Shown: positions 42,915-52,878, counted from the stretch's first letter. The stretch: DNA of 64,000 nt from Endozoicomonas sp. ISHI1 (GCF_024606225.1 NZ_JAGRPU010000013.1:1-64000), one strand, 5' to 3'. The notes: generated by a model not told the origin, from the sequence alone. Translations and numbers: made by a program.

Positions 42915-43778
42915 TTAGAGTGTGCCTTTTTGGGCGCGCCTTTTATCAATGTTCAGCTTCCAATTGTACTGATCATCCTCAATTTCATCTATTTTACTGA
43001 GACGATCCGCCAGGTCTGGCTTGGCATAAGTGCTTAGGTGCTCAATAATTTTTTCGTCTGTTGTGCCAAAATCCTCTTTGAACCATTTGTAAATGCTGGA
43101 AACAATCAGTTCGCCGTCGTCGTTAAAATCAACACCTCTGGACGTATTTACGAATTCGAAAGCGGCGCGGGTCAGGTTCTTTTTCATGTTCTCAGCAGTG
43201 AAGGCGTAGTTTTGCAAATTAGGACATCCAACAGATGCACAGTTTACAGAGTAATGCGTCAGAGGGTCATTCCATATTGGGCGAAGTATCCTGTGTTCAA
43301 TATCGTCAAGGCTCACTTTCTCTCCCTCAATGGTGAGTAGCTTTTTCTTCCATGGGCCTTTGCTGAAAAAGCCGGACGACAGCTTAATATCCAGAATCGA
43401 CTCTACTGGCATGGCTTCAATGACAACTTTAACCGTTAGGGCATTGTAGAGGTTTACCCAATAGGCTCTTTGCTCTTCCCGGTTGTATTGACGTATAGCT
43501 GTATTTGCCAGCTTATTGATGTAGGTATCAAGGGAGGCTTTATCTTTCTGAGAAATGGATGCGTAGGGCAGGCGATTCAATCCAGTACTGTCCTGCTTTA
43601 CATACTTCTTCAGGAAATCATCCCATGCCTGGTGAGATAGAGTTTTAGTGCTATCAGCATTCTGTGTTTTCCAATAGGGCCAAAGGTCTGCGTCAGGAGC
43701 GGCTATAGCGACTGAAGTTGCGAGCAGTCCATATAATATGGCCAGAGTTTTCATAAGCGTTTTTATCAGTGTTTTCAT
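42915..43778 (-). CDS. DUF547 family secreted protein
   Basis: From the ATG at 43778 this is a 287-residue protein with a signal peptide (MKTLIKTLMKTLAILYGLLA...AIAA). A start at 43817 would need a TTG and would place 13 residues before the leader. The DUF547 core is clear: REEQRAYWVNLYNALTVKVV, the DIEHRILRP block and the HYSVNCASVGCPNL motif with two cysteines and a histidine, reminiscent of papain/transglutaminase-like folds. Function is unknown in bacteria. Monocistronic on the minus strand. Confidence 0.88.
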   Translation of the reverse strand: MKTLIKTLMKTLAILYGLLATSVAIAAPDADLWPYWKTQNADSTKTLSHQAWDDFLKKYVKQDSTGLNRLPYASISQKDKASLDTYINKLANTAIRQYNREEQRAYWVNLYNALTVKVVIEAMPVESILDIKLSSGFFSKGPWKKKLLTIEGEKVSLDDIEHRILRPIWNDPLTHYSVNCASVGCPNLQNYAFTAENMKKNLTRAAFEFVNTSRGVDFNDDGELIVSSIYKWFKEDFGTTDEKIIEHLSTYAKPDLADRLSKIDEIEDDQYNWKLNIDKRRAQKGTL

Positions 43779-43903
43779 TGTCGTGATTCTTTTGTTGTGA
43801 CGTGGAGGTACAGACAACTGGCGTGTCTAAAAAATTCACATCTTTTGTCTACTCAGCATACCACCTCACAAAGTAAAAAAACCTCCAAATACGTAGGCGA
43901 TAG

Positions 43904-44158
43904 ATGAGTGTAGAGGTTGGTAAGGCGCTGACATCTTTAACGACGAAGCTAATGTTGTTGGGGTGCAGAGTGTCAGACAAGGAAGCTGCCTTAGAATTAC
44001 AGGAGCCGGGTCCTGAAGTAATTGGCGTAGATCGTTACGAAAATGCACCTGCCATTCAGGTTGCCCGTCGCAGCTACCTGATAGTAATTCTGGATGGGGA
44101 GGAGCTTCAGATTTTTCTTGGCAAAAAAAGCAGCGACAGAAATGAGTATCTATACTAG
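43904..44158 (+). CDS. Small hypothetical protein
   Basis: An 84-residue frame starting with ATG (MSVEVGKALTSLTTKLM) and ending SDRNEYLY. No family, signal peptide or clear ribosome binding site is seen. Its composition is protein-like and no better frame overlaps it, but it may be a remnant or chance frame. Confidence 0.3.
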   Translation: MSVEVGKALTSLTTKLMLLGCRVSDKEAALELQEPGPEVIGVDRYENAPAIQVARRSYLIVILDGEELQIFLGKKSSDRNEYLY

Positions 44159-44396
44159 AGCTTTGGGTTGATCTGGGAATTTCATAAAGTGTCTGGTTTC
44201 TCGTTCTGCTGCTATCCGATTGATGTGATGTTGTCGTTAGCCACGAATGAGCTGGCAAAAGCCTGACAAGTGACGTGCGTTTGTTTTTATATAGATGAAT
44301 AAACACTGACCGAGAGTTTTTCCTGTGCCCTTGGTTCTGGTTAAAGCGGCTTCGTGATATTTCCGGGTTATAACATCAGAAGAGGTTTGTTTAGTT

Positions 44397-44960
44397 ATGA
44401 AAGTTTTACTGGCTATTCCTGTTGGTTTACTCCTTTCCGGCTTCCTGTCCACAACATTCGCAGCAGAAGTGACATTCAGAGATGAAACGGTGGGAATGAG
44501 TTATGGTTTTAGTGCCACTGCTCCAGGCTTTGAACATAATGCCCTCAGGTATTTCAGGAAGGTGGGTGGCTTGGCTGTTACAATTGATAGCGTTATCAAC
44601 TCTGGTGTTTATCTTCCCGTCAGTACCAATATCAGCTTCCAGAATGTGAATAACGATCTTCATCCCACCGATGCAAGGTATCCTCAAGGGAGTGTAGGCT
44701 GGTCTTTCGACAGTCCCGATGTATATCAACCCACCTATACTTTTACCATTTTTGCGGGTGGTAGATTTTATTATCCTAATGAGCAACCGTACATGATTAC
44801 CCTGTCAGTGGATGGCAGGGATTACGGTCCTGTGAAAACAAACGAGCAAAGTAACTGGTCTCCCACTTACTTCAGCAAGGTATCGTTCTCAGATAGTAGC
44901 AAGATGATTATAACTCTGTCCCCGATAGCTCATAACCAGCCTCAGGGTGGTGAGCATTAA
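44397..44960 (+). CDS. Secreted protein of unknown function (187 aa)
   Basis: A clear signal peptide (MKVLLAIPVGLLLSGFLSTTFAA) is followed by about 165 residues rich in beta-strand-forming, aromatic and Ser/Thr residues and lacking cysteines. An Ig-like or jelly-roll fold is plausible from the strand pattern, but I recognise no family. AAGAGG lies about 13 bases before the ATG. It is transcribed alone. Confidence 0.6.
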   Translation: MKVLLAIPVGLLLSGFLSTTFAAEVTFRDETVGMSYGFSATAPGFEHNALRYFRKVGGLAVTIDSVINSGVYLPVSTNISFQNVNNDLHPTDARYPQGSVGWSFDSPDVYQPTYTFTIFAGGRFYYPNEQPYMITLSVDGRDYGPVKTNEQSNWSPTYFSKVSFSDSSKMIITLSPIAHNQPQGGEH

Positions 44961-45058
44961 GTCTCCTGCATCACGGGTTATGATGGTGGCAGGTTCATGT
45001 CTAAAGAGTGTAGGGCCTGTTTTTGGCGCCTGTGCACTCTCAGGAGTGGTAAGGATTC

Positions 45059-45094
45059 AAAACCCTCGCCCAAAGAAAACCCGATGGGCGGGGG
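45059..45094 (-). terminator. Terminator of the peptide-transporter operon
   Basis: On the minus strand, stem CCCCCGCCCA/TGGGCGAGGG with an interior loop is followed by TTTT, immediately beyond the stop of the ATPase gene (45097). Confidence 0.75.
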
Positions 45095-45096
45095 AG

Positions 45097-46743
45097 TTAG
45101 CTTGCATTTGGAACGGCACTGAGTAGCTTACGAGTGTAGTCGTGCTGAGGTCTGGTCAGTATATCTTCGGTGTAGCCTTGTTCAACGATCTTGCCGCCCT
45201 GCATCACCGCAACCCGGTGAGCCAGATGAGGAATGATTGAGAGGTCGTGAGTAATAAACAGATAAGAAACTTGCAGCTCTCTCTGCAATTCCAGCAATAG
45301 ATTCATGACTTCCGAACGGATAGAGACATCCAGTGCGCTGGTGGGCTCGTCGCAAATAATCAGGTCAGGCTTAACTGCAAGCGCCCGGGCGATTGCGATA
45401 CGCTGGCGTTGACCACCAGAGAACTCGTGGGGATATCGATAACGGTGCTCAGGCTCCAGCTGAACTCTATTAAGAAGTGATTTAACGCGTTGTTCCCTTT
45501 CTGATTTACTCAGACCCATCTGCAGACTAACCATACCCTCTTCGATAATATCGCCCACCGTCATACGTGGGTTTAAAGAAGAGTATGGACTTTGGAATAT
45601 CACCTGGATCTTTTTACGAAGCGGTAACATCTCCTTGCGGGAGAAAGCGCTAATTTTTTGGTGGTTATACCAGATCTCACCACTGGTCGCTTTTTCCAGA
45701 TTAAGAATGGCACGGCCAGTGGTGGATTTTCCACAACCCGACTCTCCAACCAGAGCCAGCGTTTCACCTTTAGCGATGGAGAAGCTGATACCATTAACGG
45801 CTTTGGTGTAATCGTGGACTCTCTGGAGGATTCCTTTGCGAATGGGGAAGTGAACTCCCAGGTTGTCGACCTGCAACAATGGAGGGGAATCGGTCTGAGA
45901 GCGGTAAGCGTCCGTGTCAGGCAAGCTGTTGATCAGACGACGGCTGTATTCTTCACGAGGATTTTCGAAAAAGTTATCACAGGTGCCCTCCTCAACGATC
46001 TCGCCCTGATACATAACGCCAACACGGTCAGCGGTCTCGCGTACGACGCCCATATCATGGGTAATCAACAATACCGCCAGATCACGGCTGATGGTCAACG
46101 TTTTCAACAGTTCCAGAATCTGCTTTTGAATGGTGACATCCAGAGCTGTGGTGGGCTCATCTGCCAGCAGAATATCCGGTTCACAGGCAAGGGCCATAGC
46201 AATCATGACTCGCTGCTGCTGACCACCGGACATTTGGTGGGGATACCAGTCTATGCGGCTATCGGGATCAGGAAGGCCGACCTCTTCAAACAGTTGGATG
46301 GCGCGTTTTCTGATGTTGTCACCCGTCAGGTGGGTGTGTGTTTTCAGGGCTTCTGCAATCTGGTCACCTACTTTTTGAACTGGATTCAAAGAGGTCAATG
46401 CATCCTGAAAGATCATGGCGATCTTTTTACCGCGTACGTAACCCATTTCCTGCTCTGTCAGGGCAAAGAGGTTGGTATCGCTTTGCCAGATGTTTCCCTG
46501 AGTGATTTTCATGGCATCGGGCAAGAGGCGCATGATTGACAACGATGTCATCGACTTGCCACTGCCTGACTCGCCCACCAATGCATAGACTTCACCTTTA
46601 TTTAGATGAAAACTGACGTTTTTCAGAATTCGGGTTCCGGGTTCATGTCTCAGGACAACATTAAGGTTGGTTACCTGCAATGCCCATTCTTTGCTCTCAG
46701 CTGCTTTGGACACGGTCGCGCTAAGGGATTTAGCAATGCTCAT
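45097..46743 (-). CDS. Fused double ATP-binding subunit of a peptide ABC importer (YejF-like)
   Basis: About 548 residues from the ATG at 46743, which lies directly after the permease stop; a longer start at 46827 would overlap the permease. Two complete ABC cassettes in one chain: the first has GESGSGKS, MSGGQQQR and LLADEPTTALD, the second GESGCGKS, FSGGQRQR and ICDEPTSALD, each followed by the Opp/Dpp C-terminal region. It powers import of oligopeptides by the Yej-type permeases encoded just upstream. It is the last gene of the four-gene operon and is followed by a terminator. Confidence 0.92.
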   Translation of the reverse strand: MSIAKSLSATVSKAAESKEWALQVTNLNVVLRHEPGTRILKNVSFHLNKGEVYALVGESGSGKSMTSLSIMRLLPDAMKITQGNIWQSDTNLFALTEQEMGYVRGKKIAMIFQDALTSLNPVQKVGDQIAEALKTHTHLTGDNIRKRAIQLFEEVGLPDPDSRIDWYPHQMSGGQQQRVMIAMALACEPDILLADEPTTALDVTIQKQILELLKTLTISRDLAVLLITHDMGVVRETADRVGVMYQGEIVEEGTCDNFFENPREEYSRRLINSLPDTDAYRSQTDSPPLLQVDNLGVHFPIRKGILQRVHDYTKAVNGISFSIAKGETLALVGESGCGKSTTGRAILNLEKATSGEIWYNHQKISAFSRKEMLPLRKKIQVIFQSPYSSLNPRMTVGDIIEEGMVSLQMGLSKSEREQRVKSLLNRVQLEPEHRYRYPHEFSGGQRQRIAIARALAVKPDLIICDEPTSALDVSIRSEVMNLLLELQRELQVSYLFITHDLSIIPHLAHRVAVMQGGKIVEQGYTEDILTRPQHDYTRKLLSAVPNAS

Positions 46744-46744
46744 A

Positions 46745-48115
46745 TCAGGCAGCCTCCAACCTGGTTTTGGGGTTAAAGGCGTCATTAACAAGGTCCGAGA
46801 ACAGGTTGGCTGCCAGCACCAAAACAAACATCAGGGTAAAAGCACCTGCAAGGTTCCACCAGACAGCGGGTACCCGACTGAGTTCTGCGCTGCCTGCGCT
46901 GATCATGTTACCCCAACTGTGCATGGAAGAGTCGACTCCCACACCAATGTAGGCCAGAACTGCCTCGGCTAGTACCAGGCCACTGAAGTCGAGCACAAAG
47001 ATGATCAGTATGATATGGGTGACATTGGGAAGAATGTGTTTGGTAATGATTCTGGCATGGCTGACGCCAAAAGCATGGGCAGCCTGAACATAGTCAAGTT
47101 GACTGATTTTCAGGGTTTCCGCTCTGAGCAGACGACACAGAGTGGCCCAGCTGGTAACTCCGAGAATAAAGCATAGGCCGATGAATTTGGCATCACCTTT
47201 TTCAAGTCCGGTGGCAAAGTAATCAGGGTTCAGGTCAATCCAGATCTGGAACAGCAGAGCAGAGGCTGCAATCAGCAGAAGGCCCGGAATAGAGCTGAGA
47301 GTGGTATACAAATACTGAATAATGTCGTCTACCCAACCTTTGAAGTAGCCAGCGGCTATTCCAAGGGAAATCGCAATAGGCATCATGATCAAAGTAGCCA
47401 GAGTGCCAATCAACATGGCGGTGCGAATACCTTTGAGGCATTGGTAAAGAACATCGTTACCTGCTTTATCTGTGCCCAGGATGTGATAAAGAGAGCTGAT
47501 GTGAATCATCCAGCTGAGCAAGCAAATAATAATGGTCAGGGTGACATAGGCCGTTTTCCATGGGTAGATGCCGTTTTTTCCTGTCATCCAATAGGAGTGG
47601 GGAGCAATCAGAAGGGCACTGATCAAAAGACCCATGAGAAGCGCCTGAAACGATTGCAGGACAATATCCAAAGGTTTGTCATCAGGGGATTCCAGATGCT
47701 TACCTGCATGTTTCAGGCTCGCATAAGCCCGGTAAGTATTACCCTGTTCATCTTGCATATTTTCCTTGGAGTATGATTTCAGTGAGAAAGGCGCTGAATA
47801 GGTTTTTTCCTTTTCCTCTCCCATTTCCCCCAGCATCAGATCCAGAACACTGTTTATATGGCTGGAGTAATAAACCTCAGTTTGCTCCTGACCTTCAACA
47901 GGTTCGACCGCCTTGCGAAAATGCAATGAATCCAGAACACCAATGACAATGTAGGTAAGAATAATCAGAAAGCAGGACATACCCAGTCGGGAATGAAAAA
48001 CTCTACTCCAGCGTTCACGACTCTGGTTGTTGCGAATGATATTGACAATGAATGTGATCATGGCTGCCAAAAGGATAAACAGCAACGCATCACTCCATAA
48101 AATAACCGGTTTCAT
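46745..48115 (-). CDS. Peptide ABC importer permease (YejE/OppC-like), with an N-terminal extension
   Basis: A 456-residue inner-membrane permease. The C-terminal 250 residues carry the normal DppC/OppC fold, ending in the EAA loop region (AAHAFGVSHARIITKHILPN). Before it are two additional membrane segments (residues 8-30 and 45-65) and a periplasmic loop of about 100 residues (EPVEGQEQTEVYY to PLDIV), making it over 100 residues longer than E. coli YejE. It contains the motif HILGTDKAGNDVLYQ typical of OppC. It is cotranscribed with its partner permease upstream, 10 bp away. Confidence 0.88.
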   Translation of the reverse strand: MKPVILWSDALLFILLAAMITFIVNIIRNNQSRERWSRVFHSRLGMSCFLIILTYIVIGVLDSLHFRKAVEPVEGQEQTEVYYSSHINSVLDLMLGEMGEEKEKTYSAPFSLKSYSKENMQDEQGNTYRAYASLKHAGKHLESPDDKPLDIVLQSFQALLMGLLISALLIAPHSYWMTGKNGIYPWKTAYVTLTIIICLLSWMIHISSLYHILGTDKAGNDVLYQCLKGIRTAMLIGTLATLIMMPIAISLGIAAGYFKGWVDDIIQYLYTTLSSIPGLLLIAASALLFQIWIDLNPDYFATGLEKGDAKFIGLCFILGVTSWATLCRLLRAETLKISQLDYVQAAHAFGVSHARIITKHILPNVTHIILIIFVLDFSGLVLAEAVLAYIGVGVDSSMHSWGNMISAGSAELSRVPAVWWNLAGAFTLMFVLVLAANLFSDLVNDAFNPKTRLEAA

Positions 48116-48125
48116 GGATGCTCTC

Positions 48126-49103
48126 CTAGTTCAGCCTGACACGGGGATCGACCAGTGTGTATGAAATATCAGTAGCAATCAGACCTATGATGTAGAGCAC
48201 TGAGCCAATGAACACCATTGTTCTGACAATGGCGAAGTCCTGGGATTTCAGGGCGTCAATCATGTAACTGCCCAGACCCGGGATGCCAAAGAAGGATTCC
48301 ATCACCAGACTGCCCATAAACAGCATTGGAATGACAATCACGATATTGGTCAGAATCGGGATCATGGCGTTAGGCAGAATGTGTCTAAAAAGTACGGTGA
48401 CTTCGCTCACTCCTTTTGCCCTGGCTGTGCGGGCGTAGTCCTGATCCGCTTCTTCCAGGAACAGTGTACGGTAGAGACGGGCCCCGGCTCCGGTACCAGC
48501 AATGACGCCAATAGCAACGGGCAGAACCAGAAACCTGAAGGAATCAAGCCCGGTCTGGAAGCCTGAGACAGGCACCAGATTCCACAAGCGGGTGACCAGA
48601 TACTGGCCGCCTATGATGTAGAACAGGTAAGAGACAGACATCAAGCCAACGAAAGAGATAACAAATGCTTTCTCAAGCCCGGTATTGCGAAACATAACCA
48701 CTAACAGGGCTATGCAGATGTTGACCCAGAGCCCGATAAGGAGTGTTGGCAGGGCAAACATGACGCTGGGCCACACGCGCTGGGAAACATCGCTGGTAAT
48801 ATCCCGTCCACTTTCAGACTGTCCAAAGTCAAAGGTGAAAAGGCTGATGGATTTGTTGAAAAAGATGGTTTCTGTCAGTGCTGTAAGGCCTTCCTCTTTA
48901 TCGTTGAAGAACAGGGGCTGGTGGTAACCATTCGTCTCTTTCCAGAGTTCAATGGCTTCGCCAGTGACGTATTTATCACCCAGCTGAGCCCGAGCCATAT
49001 CGTCAGGGGTGTTCACCACAAAGAAAAGTAAAAAAGTAATCAGATTGACACCCATAAGAATAGGAATGGCGTAAATCAGTCGTCTGATAATATAAGCAAG
49101 CAT
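48126..49103 (-). CDS. Peptide ABC importer permease (YejB/OppB-like)
   Basis: A 325-residue permease: N-terminal LAYIIRRLIYAIPILMGVNLITFLLF, five further membrane segments and the EAA loop (YARTARAKGVSEVTVLFRHI) near residue 230, ending in LVDPRVRLN as in OppB/DppB proteins. It pairs with the YejE-like permease to form the membrane channel. It starts about 43 bp after the binding-protein gene. Confidence 0.92.
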   Translation of the reverse strand: MLAYIIRRLIYAIPILMGVNLITFLLFFVVNTPDDMARAQLGDKYVTGEAIELWKETNGYHQPLFFNDKEEGLTALTETIFFNKSISLFTFDFGQSESGRDITSDVSQRVWPSVMFALPTLLIGLWVNICIALLVVMFRNTGLEKAFVISFVGLMSVSYLFYIIGGQYLVTRLWNLVPVSGFQTGLDSFRFLVLPVAIGVIAGTGAGARLYRTLFLEEADQDYARTARAKGVSEVTVLFRHILPNAMIPILTNIVIVIPMLFMGSLVMESFFGIPGLGSYMIDALKSQDFAIVRTMVFIGSVLYIIGLIATDISYTLVDPRVRLN

Positions 49104-49146
49104 GGTAGAACGTCCTTAAACCTGAAAATTATTCTTCAGCCTTTTA

Positions 49147-51324
49147 TTACTTGTCGGTATTTATGACCAGCTTCTGTCGTCGTCTATAGGCGCGAATCGC
49201 AGGAACAAACAAGGCGACAAAAATACTCATGCCCGCCACCAGAGGAACAAGATTGGGTTGGTTCCATTCAGCCTGTTTTTGTTTTCTCACTTCTGAATCG
49301 ATCTTCAGGTATTTAAGGGTAGCCTTGGAGATGCCATGCCGTTTGGTATTAGAAACCCACTGGTTATTCAAGTAATACTCCTTCGGGTATTCGCCGGTAA
49401 ACCAGGGAACATCGGCACGAACCTGATCCAACATTTCGGCGATTAACTGATTACGCTCCAGACCGGGTTGCATAGTCTTCATCTGCTTGTAAAGCTTGTT
49501 ATAGTCAGGATTGTCATAGTTGGCATTGTTGTTGCCGTCGCATTGACAGGCGACAGGGCTTTGAGGGCCATAAAGCAAGAACAGAAAATTCTCGGGATCA
49601 GGGTAATCGGCCAACCAGCCATAGGAGAACATTTGGTGGTTACCTGTGCTCATTTTCTCTTTATAGCGATTCCAGTCTGTCGCTCTGAGCTCTAACTCAA
49701 TGCCGAGCTTTTTGAGTTGGCGTTTTTGCCAGTCTTCAAGGCTTTTGCTGGTGGCTTGCGCCTGAACATCCAGATAGAGCTTCAAAGGTTTACCTGTTTT
49801 GGCATCTCGACCATTTGGATAGCCAGCTTCAGTCAAAAGCTGTTTGGCGTATTCAATGCTTTTGCGAACGGCCTTGCCATTTTTCCAGTCGTGAGTGTAG
49901 GTGTTGATGCCTGCTTCTCCTTTCAGAGAGCCCTCAATACCGGGAGGAATGGGCCCCATGAAAGGAATGGCGGAGCCGTTTCGGAATATTTCTATATATT
50001 CTTCAGAATTCCAGGCAATGGAGATAGCCTGACGCAGCTTTTGCTTTTCCGTGGAGTAACCACCCACGACATCGTCCAGCATATTGAAGCCCATATAGTA
50101 GACTGCAGGCTTAACATCCTGGGACAGAGTGATTTCTCTACCTTGCATCTCTGCGGTAAGCTCCACTCCCTCTGGCCCGATGGTCAAGGCCTGGTCAAAG
50201 TTTTGGGTGACGTTGCCGTGGTTTTCTCCTGAGCGGTCGTAATAACCCTGCAGGAATTTGGTCCACATAGGCAAAACTTCTTTGTCCAGACTGTAAATGG
50301 CTTTATCTATGAAAGGTACCTTTGCTCCAGCATCAGCAAGCAATCCTGCCTCTTTATCACCGGGGGCTCCTTCGGTGGGATAAAAATCATCCCTGAAGTT
50401 AGGATTTCGTTCCAGAATGATTTCCCTGTTAGGGTCATTCCTTGTCATCATATAGGCACCTGTGCCGACTGGATACCAATCCAGAGTCAGGTTGTTGTCT
50501 TTGAAGCCGGGGTTGTTATAGAAGCGATCCGCTTCCCAGGGGATGGGGGCAAAAAAGTGCATGGCCAGCCAGTAGGAAAACTGGGGGTAGATGCCTTTGA
50601 TAGTAATAGAGAAAGTCCGTTCATCAATTCTTTCCAGTCCCCTCATTTTGAATTCACGAAGATCCAGCCACCCGTCTCTTTCAACAGTTTTTAATTCGGC
50701 AGTCAGTTCACTCATGCCGTCTATATACTGGGCAAGGAAGCCAATTAAGGGTGCTTTATTGTGAGGGTCGGCAATCCTTTTGATCTGATAGAGAAAGTCA
50801 TCTGCATCCAGCCCCCGAGTTGCTGTCTGACCAAAGTCGGAAAGAGTTCTGTAGTTTGCGGTTTCACTTTCATCGGTAAAGAGGTAAACGTAACCACCTT
50901 CACTGTTTTTGACGAACGCCGGGTGAGGCTGATAATCAATGCCTTCTTTGAGGGTGATGGTGTATTTGCTGAAGGTAACGTCAGGACTATCTGAGGGGAT
51001 CTCCTCGCGGTTTGTGTTCAAATAACGAACATCCGGCATGGATTCAGCGGCCAGAGGCTCCAGCTCATAAGGTCTTTTTAGAAAGTGATAACCAAGGGGA
51101 GGTTCGTATATCTGGTCGATCAGCATACTTTCATCAGTACTGTATGAGATAGCCGGATCAAAGTGCTGGGGGGGAAGCTGAAAATTAGTGTAGTAGACAG
51201 TCTGGTTCTGATTAACAGAACTTTCCTGATGAGGATTATTCCAGGGACCTGAGCAGCCTGTCAGCAGGATGGCCGTTGTCAGTGTGGCAGCCAGATACCT
51301 GGTTGCTTTTCGGTTCATCATCAC
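49147..51324 (-). CDS. Extracellular solute-binding lipoprotein of the peptide importer (YejA-like)
   Basis: A 725-residue SBP_bac_5 family protein. A lipobox (LLTGC, Cys24) predicts lipid anchoring; the mature part has the family blocks around DYLYQIKRIADP and GTGAYMMTRNDPNREIILERNP, and WLADYPDPENFLF. A C-terminal membrane helix (NLVPLVAGMSIFVALFVPAI) followed by basic residues (YRRRQK) gives it a second anchor. It captures peptides in the periplasm for the permeases encoded downstream and is the first gene of the operon. Confidence 0.9.
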   Translation of the reverse strand: MMMNRKATRYLAATLTTAILLTGCSGPWNNPHQESSVNQNQTVYYTNFQLPPQHFDPAISYSTDESMLIDQIYEPPLGYHFLKRPYELEPLAAESMPDVRYLNTNREEIPSDSPDVTFSKYTITLKEGIDYQPHPAFVKNSEGGYVYLFTDESETANYRTLSDFGQTATRGLDADDFLYQIKRIADPHNKAPLIGFLAQYIDGMSELTAELKTVERDGWLDLREFKMRGLERIDERTFSITIKGIYPQFSYWLAMHFFAPIPWEADRFYNNPGFKDNNLTLDWYPVGTGAYMMTRNDPNREIILERNPNFRDDFYPTEGAPGDKEAGLLADAGAKVPFIDKAIYSLDKEVLPMWTKFLQGYYDRSGENHGNVTQNFDQALTIGPEGVELTAEMQGREITLSQDVKPAVYYMGFNMLDDVVGGYSTEKQKLRQAISIAWNSEEYIEIFRNGSAIPFMGPIPPGIEGSLKGEAGINTYTHDWKNGKAVRKSIEYAKQLLTEAGYPNGRDAKTGKPLKLYLDVQAQATSKSLEDWQKRQLKKLGIELELRATDWNRYKEKMSTGNHQMFSYGWLADYPDPENFLFLLYGPQSPVACQCDGNNNANYDNPDYNKLYKQMKTMQPGLERNQLIAEMLDQVRADVPWFTGEYPKEYYLNNQWVSNTKRHGISKATLKYLKIDSEVRKQKQAEWNQPNLVPLVAGMSIFVALFVPAIRAYRRRQKLVINTDK

Positions 51325-51397
51325 TTCATCCCCGTTTTTTTAATTTTTGTTCGATGATGTCGAGAACGACTGGCTCACAACACAGCTCCACTTCAAA

Positions 51398-52369
51398 TCA
51401 AGGCAGAGGCTGCCCTCTGGAGGCGATGTAAAGCTTGTACCAGTCTTCCCGGCTCAGATTAACTTCCATCGCCTGTGAACACCTGCGAATACGGTCTTCA
51501 TGAGTTGTGCCAACAACAGGTTGAATGCTGGCCGGGTGCCTCATGAGCCAGGCTAAAACGATGGCTTCTCTGGAAGTCTGATACTCCTCAGCCATCTCCG
51601 CGACTCGTTTTGCAGTGGTCCGAACGGACGCTGGTTCGTTGCTGATATCTTTACCGGTGAACAGTCCCCGATCCAGACAGCCCCAAGCCTGAAGCTGAAC
51701 GCTATGGTTACGGCAGTAGTCAACTATTCCTGGTGTAAATCCTGTATCGGCGCTCTCGGTCATGGCGACCAGTACTCCGTCTTCGACGAAGTCACAACGA
51801 CCAAGACTCAGAGGCAACTGGTTAGCGATCAAAGGCTGTTCGATACAGGAGTATAGATAGGCAATCTGATGCTGGTTCATATTGGAAACACCAAAGTGCC
51901 TTACTTTTCCGCTGTCGTATAGACGAGTAAACGCCTCAGCAATTAAACCGGGCTCCATCAGTGGATCAGGGCGATGAAGTAACAGAATATCCAGATACTC
52001 TGTACCCAGCCTTTCGAGAATGCCGTTGACACTGAACTCGATCCATTGGGGAGAAAGGTCGTATCGACCGGGATTGTCGTCATCGGCAAAGCGAATGCCA
52101 CATTTGGACTGGATGATCAGATCCTGACGAAGTTTTGGTTCCGCTTTTAGCACACTGCTGAATGCTTGCTCTGCTTTGCCCATGGTGTAGATATCAGCAT
52201 GGTCAAAGAAGTTAATGCCACACTCCAGTGCCGCATTGACGGCACCATGGGCCAGAGTATAGTCCTGATCGGAAATAGGGCTACTGTTCCACTCACCTCC
52301 CAGGCCCATACAGCCATAAATCAGTCGGCTGGCTTTAGGAATGTGAATCTGTAGTGGGAAACGATTCAT
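51398..52369 (-). CDS. Aldo/keto reductase (YdhF-like)
   Basis: A 323-residue NADPH-dependent oxidoreductase with a TIM barrel. The catalytic Asp-Tyr pair is in FFDHADIYTMGKAE, the Lys in IIQSKCGI and the His in LLLHRPDP. The nucleotide-binding end has GTTHEDRIRRC. The sequence resembles E. coli YdhF; substrate unknown. It is transcribed on the minus strand and is separate from the transporter operon. Confidence 0.88.
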   Translation of the reverse strand: MNRFPLQIHIPKASRLIYGCMGLGGEWNSSPISDQDYTLAHGAVNAALECGINFFDHADIYTMGKAEQAFSSVLKAEPKLRQDLIIQSKCGIRFADDDNPGRYDLSPQWIEFSVNGILERLGTEYLDILLLHRPDPLMEPGLIAEAFTRLYDSGKVRHFGVSNMNQHQIAYLYSCIEQPLIANQLPLSLGRCDFVEDGVLVAMTESADTGFTPGIVDYCRNHSVQLQAWGCLDRGLFTGKDISNEPASVRTTAKRVAEMAEEYQTSREAIVLAWLMRHPASIQPVVGTTHEDRIRRCSQAMEVNLSREDWYKLYIASRGQPLP

Positions 52370-52484
52370 ACTCAGCTCTCTTATTAAGGACTGCTCCGAA
52401 AGCTCAAGGCTGTTCGGAAAAGCTCATGGCTGTGTTGGCATCACTATGGCCGTCCATTGAGCGTTCAAGTCAGTGTGCAGAGCA

Positions 52485-52793
52485 CTACTTCTTTCGTCTG
52501 GCTTCAAAAGCAGCCAGCTGTTCTTCCGACGCAGGCTGCTGATGCTTTTCTTTCCACTGGGAATAAGGCATACCATAGATACGTTCTCTGGCTTCGTTGT
52601 CGGACACTTCAACACCCAGGTCGTCAGCAGCTGTTTTGTACCATTTGCCCAGACAGTTCCTACAGAAGTTCGCCAGAATCATCAGGTCAATATTCTGCAC
52701 CTCTTTATGATCATCAAGGTGCTTTAGCAGACGGCGAAAAGTAGCTGCGTCCAGTTTGTCCTGAGTTTCCTGATCAATCTGTCTATTCATCAC
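52485..52793 (-). CDS. DUF1244 family protein
   Basis: A 102-residue protein of the DUF1244 family: AATFRRLLKHLDDHKEVQNID, LMILANFCRNCLGKWY and IYGMPYSQWKEKHQ are the conserved blocks, with two cysteines and histidine likely near a small active or binding site. Function unknown; widespread in proteobacteria. Two ATG codons in tandem are possible starts. Confidence 0.88.
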   Translation of the reverse strand: MMNRQIDQETQDKLDAATFRRLLKHLDDHKEVQNIDLMILANFCRNCLGKWYKTAADDLGVEVSDNEARERIYGMPYSQWKEKHQQPASEEQLAAFEARRKK

Positions 52794-52840
52794 ATCATCC
52801 TTATACTGTTGGCAGGCAGTGTAAGAAATTGTGGGCCAAT

Positions 52841-52872
52841 AAAAAAGCCCCGCAGGTTACGGGGCTTTTTTT
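52841..52872 (-). terminator. Rho-independent terminator of the ygiQ gene
   Basis: GCCCCG (52847-52852), loop CAGGTTA and CGGGGC (52860-52865), flanked by A-runs and T-runs on both sides; it can stop transcription in both directions. It lies just beyond the ygiQ stop (52879). Confidence 0.9.
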
Positions 52873-52878
52873 CAGGGG

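Noticed and set aside
45658-46539. A 293-codon plus-strand frame opposite the YejF-like gene
   Set aside because: It lies wholly antisense to two conserved ABC cassettes and has no family match.
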